This document shows, piece by piece, positions 1-10,866 of a stretch of 64,000 nucleotides of DNA. The translations under genes and the position numbers were made by a program. Origin of the DNA: Falciphora oryzae. Taxonomy: Eukaryota; Ascomycota; Sordariomycetes; Magnaporthales; Magnaporthaceae. The stretch lies in contig JNVV01000033.1 of NCBI GenBank assembly GCA_000733355.1, positions 402,228 to 466,227 of the forward strand, in the 5' to 3' direction. The notes beneath the pieces were generated by a model, which was not told where the DNA came from, made no database searches, and saw only the letters and a program-made list of their open reading frames with translations. The first letter of the stretch is position 1. Each line of letters starts with the position of its first letter.

Positions 1-109
1 AGGAGCGTTCGGGGCTACAGGGTGGAGACTCCAAACACGGCAAGCGCCCGACTCCCCAGAGAAGCGCCCAGGGCTACAAGGCGGAGCCTCGAGGGCGGCC
101 ATGAGAGTC

Positions 110-565
110 TGGCAATGGAGGAGCAGGGCGTAGATATGCTGCTGTCGCCTGGCTTCGAGGTCGTCTTTGTCGGTGCGTTACGCAGCCGCTGTCCTCGAGC
201 ATCCTGAACTACAACAATGGCCACCACAGCCTTGCCCGGAGCATCCCAAACTACGGCCACTGGCCACCACAAACTTGCTCATCAAGCAGGCTGGTAACGG
301 AGAAGCAAGGTGCAAATGTGCTGCTGTCCCCTGGCTTTGAGATCGTTTTTGCCCAAGTACGCATCACACTCAGCCGCTGCCCTTAAGCATCCACTGACCA
401 CCACAGCCTTGCCCATTAAGCGGGCTGCAACGGAGAAGCAAGTGCAAATGTGCTGGTCCCCTGGCGTCGAGGTCGTTTTCGTCTAGATATGCACCACACT
501 CAGCATTGCCTTTAAGCATCCTAAACTACACGGCCATTGACCACCGCAGCTTTGCCCATTAAGCA
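110..565. repeat. Degenerate tandem repeat, about three copies of roughly 140-170 bp
   Basis: Three diverged copies follow one another, at roughly 110-280, 290-425 and 426-565. Each contains a block like TGCTGCTGTCSCCTGGCTT, a segment ending in AAGCATCC or GAGCATCC, and a CCACCRCAGCYTTGCCC block. They differ by point changes and indels. No open frame runs through them. The two small opposing ORFs here are not believable genes. Confidence 0.7.
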
Positions 566-893
566 GGCTTTTACCAGCCGCGACTGGCCTCTTTTGCTCC
601 CTACCCGCCCGTCCCTTAACGGGCACTCGAGAAAATACAGGTTTGGACAGCCCCTTTTGCCACTTTACAACCCTGCCCCTTTTTCAGACCCCGCCTCTTT
701 CTGACATCTGGCTGTTGATACCCGTAGGTTTCTTGATACCTCCAGCAGCCCCTTGGGCATGGAGCACCCGTCCTCCCCCCGGAGCCCTCCTCCTCTCAGA
801 CCGAAAAAGTCCGCGACGAACAAGACACATGTGCTGCGGCGTCGGCACCAGCCAAGGGTGGTCGCTTGAGGCAACCTCGGCCTTGCTGGAGAT

Positions 894-1250
894 GTCTGGA
901 TGGAGTCAATCCAACATCGCGGGTCGTNNNNNNNNNNNNNNNNNNNNNNNNNNNNNNNNNNNNNNNNNGACTTCAAAGTCTTCCGCAACGTCAAAGGCTA
1001 TGGCGCAAAGGGGGATGGCAAGGCGGTAAGTGCCCTGGATCCAAACAACTAACATACATTATCTCGACCAAGCAGTGGTCTAACCATTACCACACGACAG
1101 GATGATACGAAGGCAATCCGAAACGCCATCGAGGGCGGCAGGTCCATGGGCCGTTGCCCAAGCATAAACGGCGACGGGTCCTCTCGCTGCGCTCGTATCG
1201 GCAGCTTCGTCCCTTTAGCGGCGTTGTACTCCCCCAGGTGCGTCCCCTTG
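894..1250 (+). pseudogene. GH55 beta-1,3-glucanase-like (pectate-lyase-3 fold) N-terminal fragment
   Basis: One frame reads VWMESIQHRGS before the assembly gap and DFKVFRNVKGYGAKGDGKA after it (969-1025). A GT-AG intron follows (GTAAGT at 1026, CAG ending at 1100), then DDTKAIRNAIEGGRSMG. This matches the N-terminal repeat of fungal GH55 exo-beta-1,3-glucanases, where NVKDYGAKGDGVTDDTAAIN-type sequence opens the right-handed beta-helix. The frame closes at about 1250, and I found nothing like the rest of a roughly 750-residue enzyme. The two blocks are in frame across the 41-base gap. It is a decayed 5' fragment. The family assignment is fairly secure; the end is not. Confidence 0.65.
928..968. 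other. Assembly gap (41 N)
   Basis: A run of 41 N bases lies inside the GH55-like fragment. The flanking coding blocks stay in the same frame, so the gap length may be close to real. Confidence 0.99.
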
Positions 1251-2105
1251 TGAGGAGCTTGTCTCGCTAGCCCTGCACGACTTGGCCTAACATTTCGTTT
1301 CGATACGAACAGGGGGCGGCATCCACCACAAGACGCGTTTATACACGCCAGTTTACGCCGTCGCCCTCGGCATTTCAATCTGGCGTCACGGCGCAAACGC
1401 GACACAGGTGGACGACGAAAGGGAGCCGTCATACCGGGAGTCCATCTGCGTTCCACAAGGAATACCGGAGTCCCCAACCGGTATGCTCTGCTGCTGAAGG
1501 CTCTGCGGCCGCAGATTCGGCCACCGACGCACCAAGTCGATGCCACCCGGCCTCGTGTCGTTCCACAAGGCCGACATTCTCCAGGGCTTCGTGATCCGCC
1601 TCGTTCACCATTTTGTCCTTTGCCGATTTGAAGAAGTACCGGCTCACCACTGGTTCGCCTTCCCAGCCCTCCATTCCGACCCTTCGTGGAGACGCGTTGG
1701 GCTTGTCGAGCGACTTGCTGCCGAGGAGAGCACGGCGCCGGTGGGGCGTGTTGGTAACTGGCGTTATTCGGCTTCTTCCTCGCCAGGAGGGTCCGCTATA
1801 GCAGCCTGGAAACTGTCCATCGGAGATCCTTCTCACCTGTTCAGCTGCATGACGCTGGGCTGGGAGCTCCGGGCAGCGCGACGTCCCCGGCCGGGACATG
1901 TCGGCGCAGCAGATGGTTCACAAGGACTTTTGCACGGAACCCGACGGGAGCCGTATTCGTACGTCCACTGAGGACGTCGGAGCCGGACGTGCCCGGGGCT
2001 CGTCATGATAAAACTAATTGTTGTTTTGCCGCGAGACATTGTTCCCTAAACACCCCCACTGGAACCCCCCGGAACCCCAACAGCCGGCCGGCATCGGTGC
2101 GAAGA
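1251..2105. other. Unassigned GC-rich sequence, probably gene debris
   Basis: Several overlapping ORFs occur on both strands (for example + 1540-1971 and - 1429-1899), but none carries a domain I recognise and none has believable splice structure. The stretch lies between the GH55-like and TAPT1-like fragments and is probably decayed sequence of one or both. Confidence 0.4.
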
Positions 2106-2109
2106 GGTG

Positions 2110-2715
2110 ATGGCGACAGTGGACAGGAGTGGCTGGCTATCTTGTGCCACTTCATCCGGACGCAATCAGCCATCAAGCTCTGCGTCGTCTGCAACGGCCT
2201 CGAGATGGGCAACCGTCTGCTCGTCGTTGGGCTGGGACATTTTCAAGTGCCTGTTTAGCACCAAGGTGTTTGCAAGCGACGCTTGGGCCGGCCCAAGGTG
2301 CTAATGCCGTTCGGTATGTTCCTACTGGCGCTCGTTTACAAGACGCCACGCCGTCACGTTCTTTTACCAGGTCGTGACGCTCAACGTGGCCGTCACTCGT
2401 ACAACGCCCCCCTGGTCTTACTCATCTCGGACCAACTCGCCGGCCGACGAGTTCGCTGAAGGCGAGGAGAAGAACAAGTTCACTGGAGGCCTGAGAGACC
2501 TCCTTTTGGCGTTCCGAACTGAGAAAGTCCGGGACTACGACAAGATTGGGTACGAGATCAAGGGCGCCATGTTCAAGCGGTTCGAAAGGAGAACGTGTTC
2601 CAGTTGACGGGCGCCGACATTGCCGAGCGCTTCCAGCTGTGGCTGATGCTGCTGGGCATGGCGCTGCTCCGCTACTCGCGCGGGCGGTACGCGGTCATGC
2701 ACCGTCGCGAGTTCG
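2110..2715 (+). pseudogene. TAPT1/Emp65 (DUF747) membrane-protein fragment
   Basis: In shifting frames the + strand reads FIRTQSAIKLCVVCNGLEMGNRLL, then LGxDIFKCLFSTK, FYQVVTLNVAV, LVLLISDQLA, and then GAMFKRFE followed by ENVFQLTGADIAERFQLWLML. The order and wording match the conserved core of TAPT1/Emp65-family eukaryotic membrane proteins (ER-associated multi-pass proteins). There the core reads YNVLEVxDRLLSSLGQDIxECLFS, FYQVxTLNVAVNSYSNALLTLLxSNQFVEIK and FKRFEKENLFQLTCADxxERFQLW. At least four frame changes and an inserted stretch before GAMFKRFE make it a pseudogene. It runs straight into UGP1-like sequence at about 2716 with no gene end between, so the two pieces were joined by rearrangement. 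Confidence 0.72.
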
Positions 2716-3115
2716 AGCCGCTTCGACGACGCCCCGCTCATCAAGCTCGGCAGCGACTTTGAGAAGGTCTCGGACTTCCAAAAAGCGCATCCCCTCGCCA
2801 GGCGTACCATTTCCAGAAAGTAGTTTGACCCGGGCCTCGTCAAGCTCGGCAGCTACTTCAAAAAGGTCTCGGGCCCCCGAGCGCCCCCTCGATCCCCAAG
2901 GTCGTCGACCTGGGCCACCTGACCATCACCGGGGCGCCACGCTGGGCCGCGGCGTCACCCTCACCACCGCCGGGGACGCCGAACAGCCGAACCTCCGGGG
3001 CGAGGACTCCTGGGAGGCCTGGGCGGCGCCATCATCGTCGCCACCGAGGGCCAGACGATAGACGCCCTGGACCCATACTGGGGAATATCGCGGTGCATCC
3101 AAGCCTGGCGTCTGA
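2716..3115 (+). pseudogene. UTP-glucose-1-phosphate uridylyltransferase C-terminal fragment, partly duplicated
   Basis: Frames read DDAPLIKLGSDFEKVSDFQK, then a second version VKLGSYFKKVSG, then IPKVVDLGHLTITG, TLGRGVTL, IIVATEGQTID and ILGNIAVHPSLA. This is the C-terminal left-handed beta-helix of fungal UDP-glucose pyrophosphorylase (UGP1), the cytosolic enzyme making UDP-glucose for glycogen and cell-wall glucan. The family consensus reads PLIKLGxxFKKVxDFQ, IPxIVELDHLTITG, LGRGVTLKGTVIIVATEG, GSILENVVVQGSL. The KLGS-FxKVS block occurs twice, about 110 bases apart, and an insertion splits GVTL from IIVATEG. A fragment only; a functional copy presumably lies elsewhere. Confidence 0.75.
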
Positions 3116-3928
3116 GGACTCTGGAGTGTGCACCAAGAGTGCCGTCGCATCTTGATGACGTCGCCGTCGCCATCTTGACCGACCCCGTCCGCCGTGGTGC
3201 AGGGAAGCCCGGCGCTTGAAGACTCCGGGGTGTGCACCAACCGTGCCGTCGCCATCTTGATGGACCTCGCCCGGTCTGGGCTCTGCCACCTCGACCGGCT
3301 GCCGGTCCCTGTTGGCGTCGTGGCCAACGTGTCTGATGGCCCAAGTGCGCCGATGCCCCTCGTGGACCCCATCGAAAATCGGGGGGATGAGTCCATGTTC
3401 GCAGACGACCAGGTCGACGAAAACGAAAACGAAGAGGACGACAAAACATGTTCGTGGACAGTCACGACCACGAAGAAGACGATGAAGCCATGTTCGTGGA
3501 TGATGGCGCCGAGGTTACGTCTCGACGCTCAGAGAATGCACAGGCGGAAAAGACGGACCCAGACGAGCTCATGGAGGAGGACATACCCAGGGCACCCGAA
3601 AGAGGATGCGGGAGGAGGAGGCAAGGCTCCTGGAGCTCCTCCGAGGGCGATTTCGACGCATCCAGAGTCCCGATTTTCTACATGTGGGCTTGGACCAGTT
3701 GGGTCTTCTTCAAGCCTTGCAGTGGTGAGTTTCTGGGAGACAGTCGACGAAAACGGGAACAAGAAACGGGACGAGGTTGTCAAACCTATCCCGCCCATCC
3801 CGGAGCGCTTGGAGCACCTGCTGATGGCGCATCTCGTTCGGGAGACGACAACCTCGACGGCTAAAGGCTCTGTAGCGCGTCACCACGCAGACCACACCCG
3901 GCACGCCCGAGACGAGATCAAGCGGTAG
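3108..3928 (+). pseudogene. Unrecognised acidic-protein fragment with an internal direct repeat
   Basis: Two imperfect copies of a segment containing GAGGACTCTGGAGTGTGCACC-type sequence lie at about 3108-3190 and 3218-3270. Downstream, two frames share an acidic stretch (MFADDQVDENENEEDD, then MFVDSHDHEEDDEAMFVDD). A later block reads FWETVDENGNKKRDEVVKPI and continues to an end at 3928. The repeated M-F-V/A-D-acidic pattern and the frame switches suggest one former reading frame broken by indels. I do not recognise the family. Confidence 0.35.
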
Positions 3929-5439
3929 AGCTAGGTCTAGTGCTACCGCTTGGGGATCGGAATGAGCCCCTCGAGCTCTCCGTCGGAAGCAGTAGTGGCA
4001 GCCGTGACGACCCTACCTACGTTTCGAAAGAGGAGCACGGTAAAAACGCCAGTATTCTCGGCGCAGAGGACCCCCCGGCCCTTCCCACCCTCAGCAATGT
4101 CCTGAAGGACGCCACCGAGGTCCAGCATGTCGCCCGGAACACCCAGGACAGGCATGTACCGCGCCCCGAAACGGTGCCCCCTTCTTTTTGGTTTCTTTTA
4201 CTGCCCTTCTCCCTTCCCCCCCTACCGCCCTTCTCTTTTCTTCTTTTCTTCCATCCCTGGGTGGAGAGACCCGACTGCTCTGTCGGCGACGCTCCAGGCG
4301 CTTGGCTGGACCCACGACAGCGCCGCCAGGGGACCCTGGTCTCGGGCTTGCGACACCAAGAAGAATCGACATTGCTTTCCCAGTCACGGCCATCATCTCG
4401 TTCTATTTTCCTTCCCGGGGCTGGTTTAAGAAGAGAATGCCCGCTGCTGCTGCCGACCACCAGATTCGCCACGGTCACGACAACCATGGGCACGCATTCC
4501 ACCACACGATTGCGGCCATGCTTGGGTTCGCCAAGCGCTACAGGACAGAAGTGGCGGCTAGCATGTCTTTCAGATATCGGCTGCTTCGGTCAATTTCTCT
4601 ACAAAAATCATTATCTCTGTCTCTATCAGATCACTTTTTCTTTCTACAAGGTCGCTGGCTCTACGAGAGCTTTGTACCCGCAGAATCACTGTCTTTGTCT
4701 CGCGAGACACGAACTTTTTTTTTGTTCCCAATCACTTTTCACTTCACGTCTTTGTACTCCCAGGTCTTCCGGCAAAACAGTTCTTTCCCCGAGACACCAT
4801 ACCGACCAACGCTGCTCTGGGTGCGCCTGCTAGTGCCCCGTCTACCGCCGGGCCGCCCAGTGCCTGCAGAGCCCCTCATCCTCTCGTTCGGGCGGGCGGT
4901 GGTGCCGGGCTCCGCGCCAGAGCCCATGGCGCAGTGGCCGTCCTCCAGGGCCCCGGAGGGCGGAGAAAGAGCCGTCCTCTTTGTGGCACCGAAGGGGTTG
5001 CCGTGCGCCCCAGGGCGTAAGGGTCCACCAAGTCCCCGGGGTGAGGATCTTTTACCCCAGCATACACTACATACATCAAGCCCAGTGTTACCCACTCTCT
5101 TCTTCATCTGGTTTATCGCTTCCGAACAAAGACTAATTCGACCGAGGCAACAGTCTGGCAGCAGCCAAAATGCCTTGCTGGCCTCCAATGAGCCTGACAC
5201 CCAGCATGGGGGCCAGGTTCAGGACAGGACCACTTCGCGACGGGCGAGATGGCCGTCAACCTTTCCCGACGCCGGCGAGGGTCCTGGTGAACCCCTGTGT
5301 GGATAGTGAGGGAAAATGCACATTACGGGCTTTTGGCTTTTGTGGTTGTATTGCATCACCAACCTCAATCGCATCTTGCGGCGCCATCACCAACTTCAAT
5401 CGCATCTTGGTGGGCGTCTGCAACCAAGCACGTCTTTGC
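3929..5439. other. No supported gene; pyrimidine-rich and low-complexity sequence
   Basis: Contains a long CT-rich stretch (about 4185-4260) and T/CT-rich sequence at 4600-4760, of the kind found in fungal promoters or 5' untranslated regions. The long + frame at 4188-5306 has promoter-like low-complexity composition and no domain I can identify. It may be the old upstream region of the macro-domain relic. Confidence 0.5.
5354..5415 (+). repeat. Two-copy 31-bp tandem duplication
   Basis: CATCACCAACYTCAATCGCA followed by TCTTGSKGSGC occurs twice back to back (5354-5384 and 5385-5415) with a few mismatches. It lies just upstream of the macro-domain relic, in a region written as coding by one frame. 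Confidence 0.75.
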
Positions 5440-6250
5440 ATCAGGTTCCCGCGACAATCTCGTGCTTCCTCGCCACCCCGCCGACCCCGGATAAAAGGTT
5501 TAACAACCGCATTTTGCTGTGTCGCACCGACATCACCCTTTTCGAGCTGGACGCCATCGTTGACGCCGCTAGCAAAAGCTTACTTGGTGGTGGCGTCGAC
5601 GGCGTTATCCACCGCGCCGCCGGCCGTGGCTGTGGATCGAGTGCTTGTTGTAAAGCTCGGTGGTTGCGAAACGGAAAGCGCGAAAACCTCCGCCCATGGC
5701 CTCTTTGCAAAAAAAGTTATTCACACCGCCGGATCAATTTACAGTCCTTTTAACCCGGGACCTTAAGGGAATGCTGCTCACCAGCTGCTACACCACCAGC
5801 GACGGGCCGAGCTGTAACGGGCGCCGCGGGAGTCTTTTGGCTGACGAAGAAGCCGAGGAGGCTGCCTTGGCCGCCGCGGAGCTCGGCTTACACCAATGCG
5901 CTACCGTGAGTCGGATGTCGCCTCTGTCAATCCTATAGACGCACTGACATGTATACATGTTGCCTTTATAGCCTCTACTTCCCGCCCGTCCCCGAAGGCA
6001 CTGGGATAATAAAGCCTTCCGATCCAAGCAAGGACGATGAGGCTGCCAAGGACGGTGAGTCGCTTGGAGACGAAGAGCCCGCAGCGAGGGGCAGGCACCC
6101 CCGCTGCACCGGCAATTGCGGCCACAGGTACAGCCGCAGATGTGTCATGTCGGAACTACTTGTACCCATGTCAGCACAGCCCGCACACGGCAGACGGCGG
6201 TACAGATGGACCAGGATTCCTTTTCAGTGCCCACTGGGGACTCAGCTGCG
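5440..6250 (+). pseudogene. Macro-domain (ADP-ribose-binding) protein, frameshifted
   Basis: One frame reads [51 protein letters not shown]. After a frameshift, another reads [27 protein letters not shown], then LLTSCYTTS in a third frame. This is the macro-domain signature (family: NDRIxLxRxDIT, DAIVNAAN, LLGGGGVDGAIHRAAG, LGGCETGxAKIT, VIHTVGPIY). Such proteins hydrolyse or bind ADP-ribose derivatives. The tail at about 5980-6250 (FPPVPEG, then an acidic stretch) fits the C-terminal extension of fungal members. The usual Asn-Ala-Ala-Asn is Asp-Ala-Ala-Ser, one glycine of the loop is missing and at least two frameshifts are visible, so it is inactive. Confidence 0.75.
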
Positions 6251-6259
6251 GCTGAAGGT

Positions 6260-7521
6260 TCGCGCGTAGGCGGGTCTCACCCCACGAAAGCCTCCCCACC
6301 CAATACCGCTCTTTTTTACACCTTCCTCGAATTCATCATTCTTGGCATTGCGCTGTTAGCGCACACTGCCAATTTGCATACAAATCCTTAACACCCGCCA
6401 AATCAGCGATCCAATACCAACAACCACGCCTCGGTCCCCGTGTGACACGGTCCAGTCCACCTACCTACCTAAACATGACTCCAAAGAAAGTCTACATCCT
6501 CGCCCCGGAGTCCAGGAGCATCCGTTTGCTCCGCCCCGCTCCGCTGGCGCGTTTCGCTGGGGCTCCCATCCCCCTCCCTCGTCACTCACACCGCACAGAC
6601 CGAGCTGTGCATGACACGGACAGCGGGTCCTGGTGGCTCGCTCTCTAGTTGAGCAGCACACCAGGGCACGAGCCTTACAGTGGAGTCAGGCTCCACAGGG
6701 CTTGCTAACCAACTGGAACTGTAGTTCAGTGGTGCCAGTGCACTCGGCCGACTACCGTAGGCCCGACAATAATCTAGTTTGCGGTCCGGTTCGCAGGCCC
6801 AGACTTCTAATTGGTGGCTTCGCTGTAATATCCCTAGACCCCAGGAACGCCACCCCCGAGCAGCCACGGTGTGGCGCCCTCGCAGTGACCCACCCAGGGC
6901 AGACCTTTCGTCTCTGACGCACGGCGCCCCTTTTGTATTTCCTCCTTTTCCTCCCCATACAGATAATGGATGCTTCAAGCCACGTTAGGTGCGCATCGTA
7001 ATGACGTGGGCCCGTTACAGACTCAGCGGGAAGTTATTGGCTGGAGCAGTGCTGTTGGGGGATGTGGCTGAGGGCTAGCGATTCCAGGAGAGCTTTAGTG
7101 TGTACTGAAATAGTTCTGCTGCCCACCGGTCTGTTACAAAAACGCGCATCTAACAAGGCCTGGAGCAATCTAGGCCGTCGAAGTCGCCGGTGGCGTCCAC
7201 TACGTGGCAAAACGCCTCCGGTATACCGTTGGCACCCCTGCAAATGTATCGCTAACCCCTTTTCGTGGCAAGTCGGTAGCGAAGCTTTCAGCGCATAAAA
7301 AGAGCGATTCCGCTCGCTCTCCTGTGCAGAAAAGGCCTTAGGAGACGGACTCAATTCATTCAATCCCATTTCCCATGCTTCCTAGCTACCCCTGACTACG
7401 CGATAGTCTCCGAGCCGTTCCACACCTCCGTTTTCTTGAGCCAACCTCACGGCTCGAGATATTTACATTTGGAGCCCCCTGTTATCCTTTCCGCCTTCCG
7501 ACATCTTTATTCACACACCCG
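6260..7521. other. Intergenic sequence upstream of the HET gene
   Basis: Short ORFs occur on both strands (for example an ATG at 6475 opening MTPKKVYILAPES) without recognisable domains. The last 600 bases probably hold the HET promoter and 5' leader. No repeat or RNA gene was recognised. Confidence 0.5.
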
Positions 7522-8502
7522 ATGTCACGTCTCTTGTTCGGGGGTTTTTGGCTGTTTTATCTCCGTTACGTGGAGTCACGGTGCCGAGCTCTTGGAGAAA
7601 GGAAGCAGCTCAAGGCCTTTGAAACTCGACCGGAGACTACAAATCCCACCGATGAGGCAGCTGTGGAACACACTACCGAGCTGCACATAAACATCATCTC
7701 AGCACTTCATGGCCTTGCTCACATTGCGTATGCAATAAGACTCTGCGATGCGTTCATTGCCGCTCAGACCGTCATATGGTGTATCTTGGCCGCCATGGCA
7801 GCCGAGCACTTGTATGAGGCGACGGTCCAGCAGCGGAAGCCTAGTCACTTCGTTAGAGGGCTAGCTGCCATGGCACTGGTATACGTGGCACCATTGATGT
7901 CTGACCGACTTTCCACCCTCATCAGCTGCTGGGCTTGGGTTCAAAGTCTCTACGTCACGTTTGCCGACCATATCCAGAATGACATCTCGGACCACGACCA
8001 GGTCAGAGTATTCCTCGTCGGAACGTGCCTCAGCGGCTACTTCTCTCTCCTAATGCGCTTCTTGAGTGAATGCCACTCGTTTCGTGGGTTCATCGCGGTG
8101 GCAGCCGGCACATTTGTCGCAGTCAACCTCCCATACATTACATTTCGGATTTGGGAACGTCTTGGCTACAGAGATCATTATGACCTATATTACGCCACAC
8201 AGTTGCTCCTTTTCCGGCTGAACGCCGTCATCCGATTTGTGGCCGAGTCGAGGCCAGGAAGGAGAGCCCTCGTTCACAACCCTCGCGCGAGGGTACGATC
8301 CCAAAACGCCTACTACAAGTACGCTTCTCTCGCCAAAAACCAAATCCGAGTCCTCAGACTGCTCCCCGGCCCGTCATCGGAGCCCATCCGATGCCAACTT
8401 GACACGGTTTCGTTGGAGGGCGATGTCGCTTATCAAGCCGTGTCGTATGTATGGGGAAGCGACCAGTTAAGCCATTTCGTTATTGTGGAGCTAGACGACA
8501 AT

Positions 8503-8552
<50 letters not shown>

Positions 8553-10128
8553 GGGCGCGCGTCTGGACGTGACGGCGAGCGCGCACGCCGTGCTGACGAG
8601 GCTGCGGTCGCGGTGGCAGGAGCGGGTGCTATGGATCGACGGGCTCTGCATCAACCAGAAGGACGAGGACGAGAAATCATCGCAGGTTCAGATGATGGGC
8701 AGGGTGTACGCCGGGGCATGGCGCGTGGTCGCGTACCTCGGCCCCTCCGAGACGGCTCCCCTCGTACAGTCACACCTGGCGCGGATCCGGTATTTGCGGC
8801 AAGGCTGGAGCATGTCGATTGCGCAGATACGAGATGCCATGCTCGACTCTGCACCGGGCTGGTTGGCGCTTTGCCATTTTTTCAGCAACCCATGGTTTAC
8901 CCGCGTCTGGATAGCCCAGGAAGTCGTGTTGTCAGCGGAGCTACACCTCCTCTACGGCAACATCTGCATGGACTGGGGAGCCATCAGCCAGTCAATAGAG
9001 GTCCTCTTGCACCACACCATCAGACCGCTCCTTCTGCGGGATATCGTCTTGGATCCTAGCCTCAGAGGAAGCGTCCGCAGGGGCCTCGACGGCGCCTCCG
9101 CCATGCTCGAGCTCCACGGCGATTTTGAGAGCCGCCCAGGTGGGATGACCCTGGGCGCTGTCTTAGAGTGGGCTCTTTGCTTCAACTGCGGAGACAAGAG
9201 GGACAAGATCTACGGTCTGCTCTCGCTCGTCGAGGATCCGAAAGTGACGCCCAACTACAGCACAGACTACCAGGAGGTGTACTGCAGCGCCATGCGCCAG
9301 ATCATCTGGGCCGACGGCGCCATCGAGGGACTCCACTTCGCCGGCAACGGCAGCCGCAAACCCGTAGCGGGCCTGCCGTCCTGGGTGTCGGATTGGCAAT
9401 ACAGCTCCTATAGCGGGTTGTACAACTGCGAGTACACTGCAGGGACTGACCACCCCTCCTCCGTCCTTGTCGACCCGGAAAGGCCGCTTTGTGTTTCCGT
9501 CAAGGGGTGGCGACGAGACCGTGTCAAGCTACTCAGCGATGCTCTGGAAGTAGGCGACGAGGCATTAGCATTGGAGCGCAGCCACATTCTGACGGCGTGG
9601 CACCGCGCCGCAGAGACCATGGCCATGGAAAACGCCATCTACTACCCCGAGAGCAAGCGCCTGGAGGTTTACATTCGCACAGCCATAGCGGACCGGCCAT
9701 CGAGCGAGTCTTCTACAGCGCTGACGGCCGCCAAATGTATGGAGATGTATGAGGGCTTGCACCAGTACGGATCCCGCTTTGGCCCAGTGCCACTCGAAAT
9801 TCCAAGAAGCCTACCTCCAGCACTTCGAGAGCCGTCGACGCATACCATGGAACGGTACAACCAAGTTGGTATGGTTATGTCGGAGTTCTTGGGCCTTACC
9901 AGGCATCTCTTTCGCAACAGGTTTTGCGTCACCGAGCAGGGCCGAACAGCGATAGTGCCACCTGGAGCTCGAGAAGGCGACATCATCTCCGTACTTGGCG
10001 GAGCTGGCATGCCTTTTCTCTTAAGGCCTCAGGGAGAGGAATTCGAGCTTATCGGCTGTTGCTACGTATATGACCTTATGGGGCGTGGGGAGGTTGACGG
10101 CCCGGGGGAGTATTTTGTCATGGTATAA
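7522..10128 (+). CDS. HET-domain protein with N-terminal membrane segments
   Basis: Intronless 868-residue frame. Residues about 57-100, 111-146 and 161-210 are rich in Ala/Leu/Val/Ile and look like several membrane helices. The HET domain (PF06985) starts near residue 303: YQAVSYVWG, then LDVTASAHAVLTRLR, VLWIDGLCINQKDEDE, QMMGRVYAGAWRVVAYLGPS, and FSNPWFTRVWIAQEVVL with LYG. HET domains trigger growth arrest or cell death on contact with genetically different partners in filamentous ascomycetes; this gene's own role is unknown. A run of 17 Asn codons (8500-8550) interrupts the domain between the SYVWG block and the ID-LCINQ block. All core motifs are kept, so it is probably functional. Whether translation starts at 7522 or at a later Met is open. 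Confidence 0.88.
8500..8550 (+). repeat. (AAC)n microsatellite encoding 17 Asn
   Basis: One AAT followed by 16 AAC codons inside the HET-domain frame. The position is a loop-like insertion between conserved HET blocks. The length is a multiple of three, and slippage by whole codons would keep the frame. Confidence 0.97.
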
Positions 10129-10866
10129 TTAGCATCCAGTACATAACCCCAAAGCCTCCGGATAAAAGATGGAAAGGGTTCAGGTTAAATGCAGGAAGTA
10201 GGGTGCAACAAGTTAATTCGTTCATTTTGATCGCAATTTTTGCTGGTTAAATATATTAAATATTATTGGATTGCGTTAACCGGCACAGAGAGGACGGGAT
10301 CCTCCGGTCCCGTGATCAAAGATCACGGGATTTGAGGGCCGGTGGACCCGCGAGGTTAGGGAGCAGGGGAACGGCCTTTGACCGATCCAGAACGTGTATA
10401 TATAGCTTGTAACAGGTCTCGGCTCTGCTATAGCAGGCTACGGATGTTGGGTCTTAGGCTTTGTGAATCGTAGACATGGCTTTCCCAGCCGCCCCTCGCT
10501 GGAGGATTTCTGGGTCCCCAAAACACCGCAACCGGAAAACATCAACGCACGCGAAGTACTAACAACAGAGAAAAGGAAATAAAACAAAAGCCCAAACAAG
10601 TTACCGAATCGTCCACTACATCTGTTTTATTTACGAAATCGTGTCTCTTTTAAAAAGAGAGGGCCATAGCGTGCCTAGCTGCCGGAAAAACGCTCTACAT
10701 TGTCGAAGTGAAGCATAGCGAAACGAAACAAGGGAGGTGGCCAGACTACGTCACGCCACGCAGACAGACAAAGTTGCATGACTGTCTCAAGCCTTAGTTT
10801 GCCAGAAAATAGCCAAGGCTATCTTTTTCAACCTTTGTGAAGACATCTTTTTTTCCTTACAATGGT
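10129..10866. other. Convergent 3' intergenic region with a perfect palindrome
   Basis: AT-rich sequence between the 3' ends of the HET gene (+) and the SNF2 gene (-). It contains a perfect inverted repeat at 10309-10329 (nine-base arms CCCGTGATC and GATCACGGG around AAA). GC-richer sequence surrounds a TATATATA box at about 10396-10403, which could be an old LTR remnant, but no second copy exists here to prove that. No ORF worth calling. Confidence 0.5.

Noticed and set aside
1540..1971. 143-codon + ORF and its 156-codon antisense partner
   Set aside because: Neither has a recognisable domain, start context or splice signals; opposing frames of similar size in GC-rich DNA are usually shadows.
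4188..5306. 372-codon + ORF
   Set aside because: Composition follows CT-rich promoter-like sequence, no domain, and it runs through low-complexity repeats; treated as non-coding.
10240..10560. Possible solo LTR (TATATATA box, GC-rich body, palindrome)
   Set aside because: No second copy in the window and no target duplication or TG...CA ends could be fixed; kept only as intergenic sequence.
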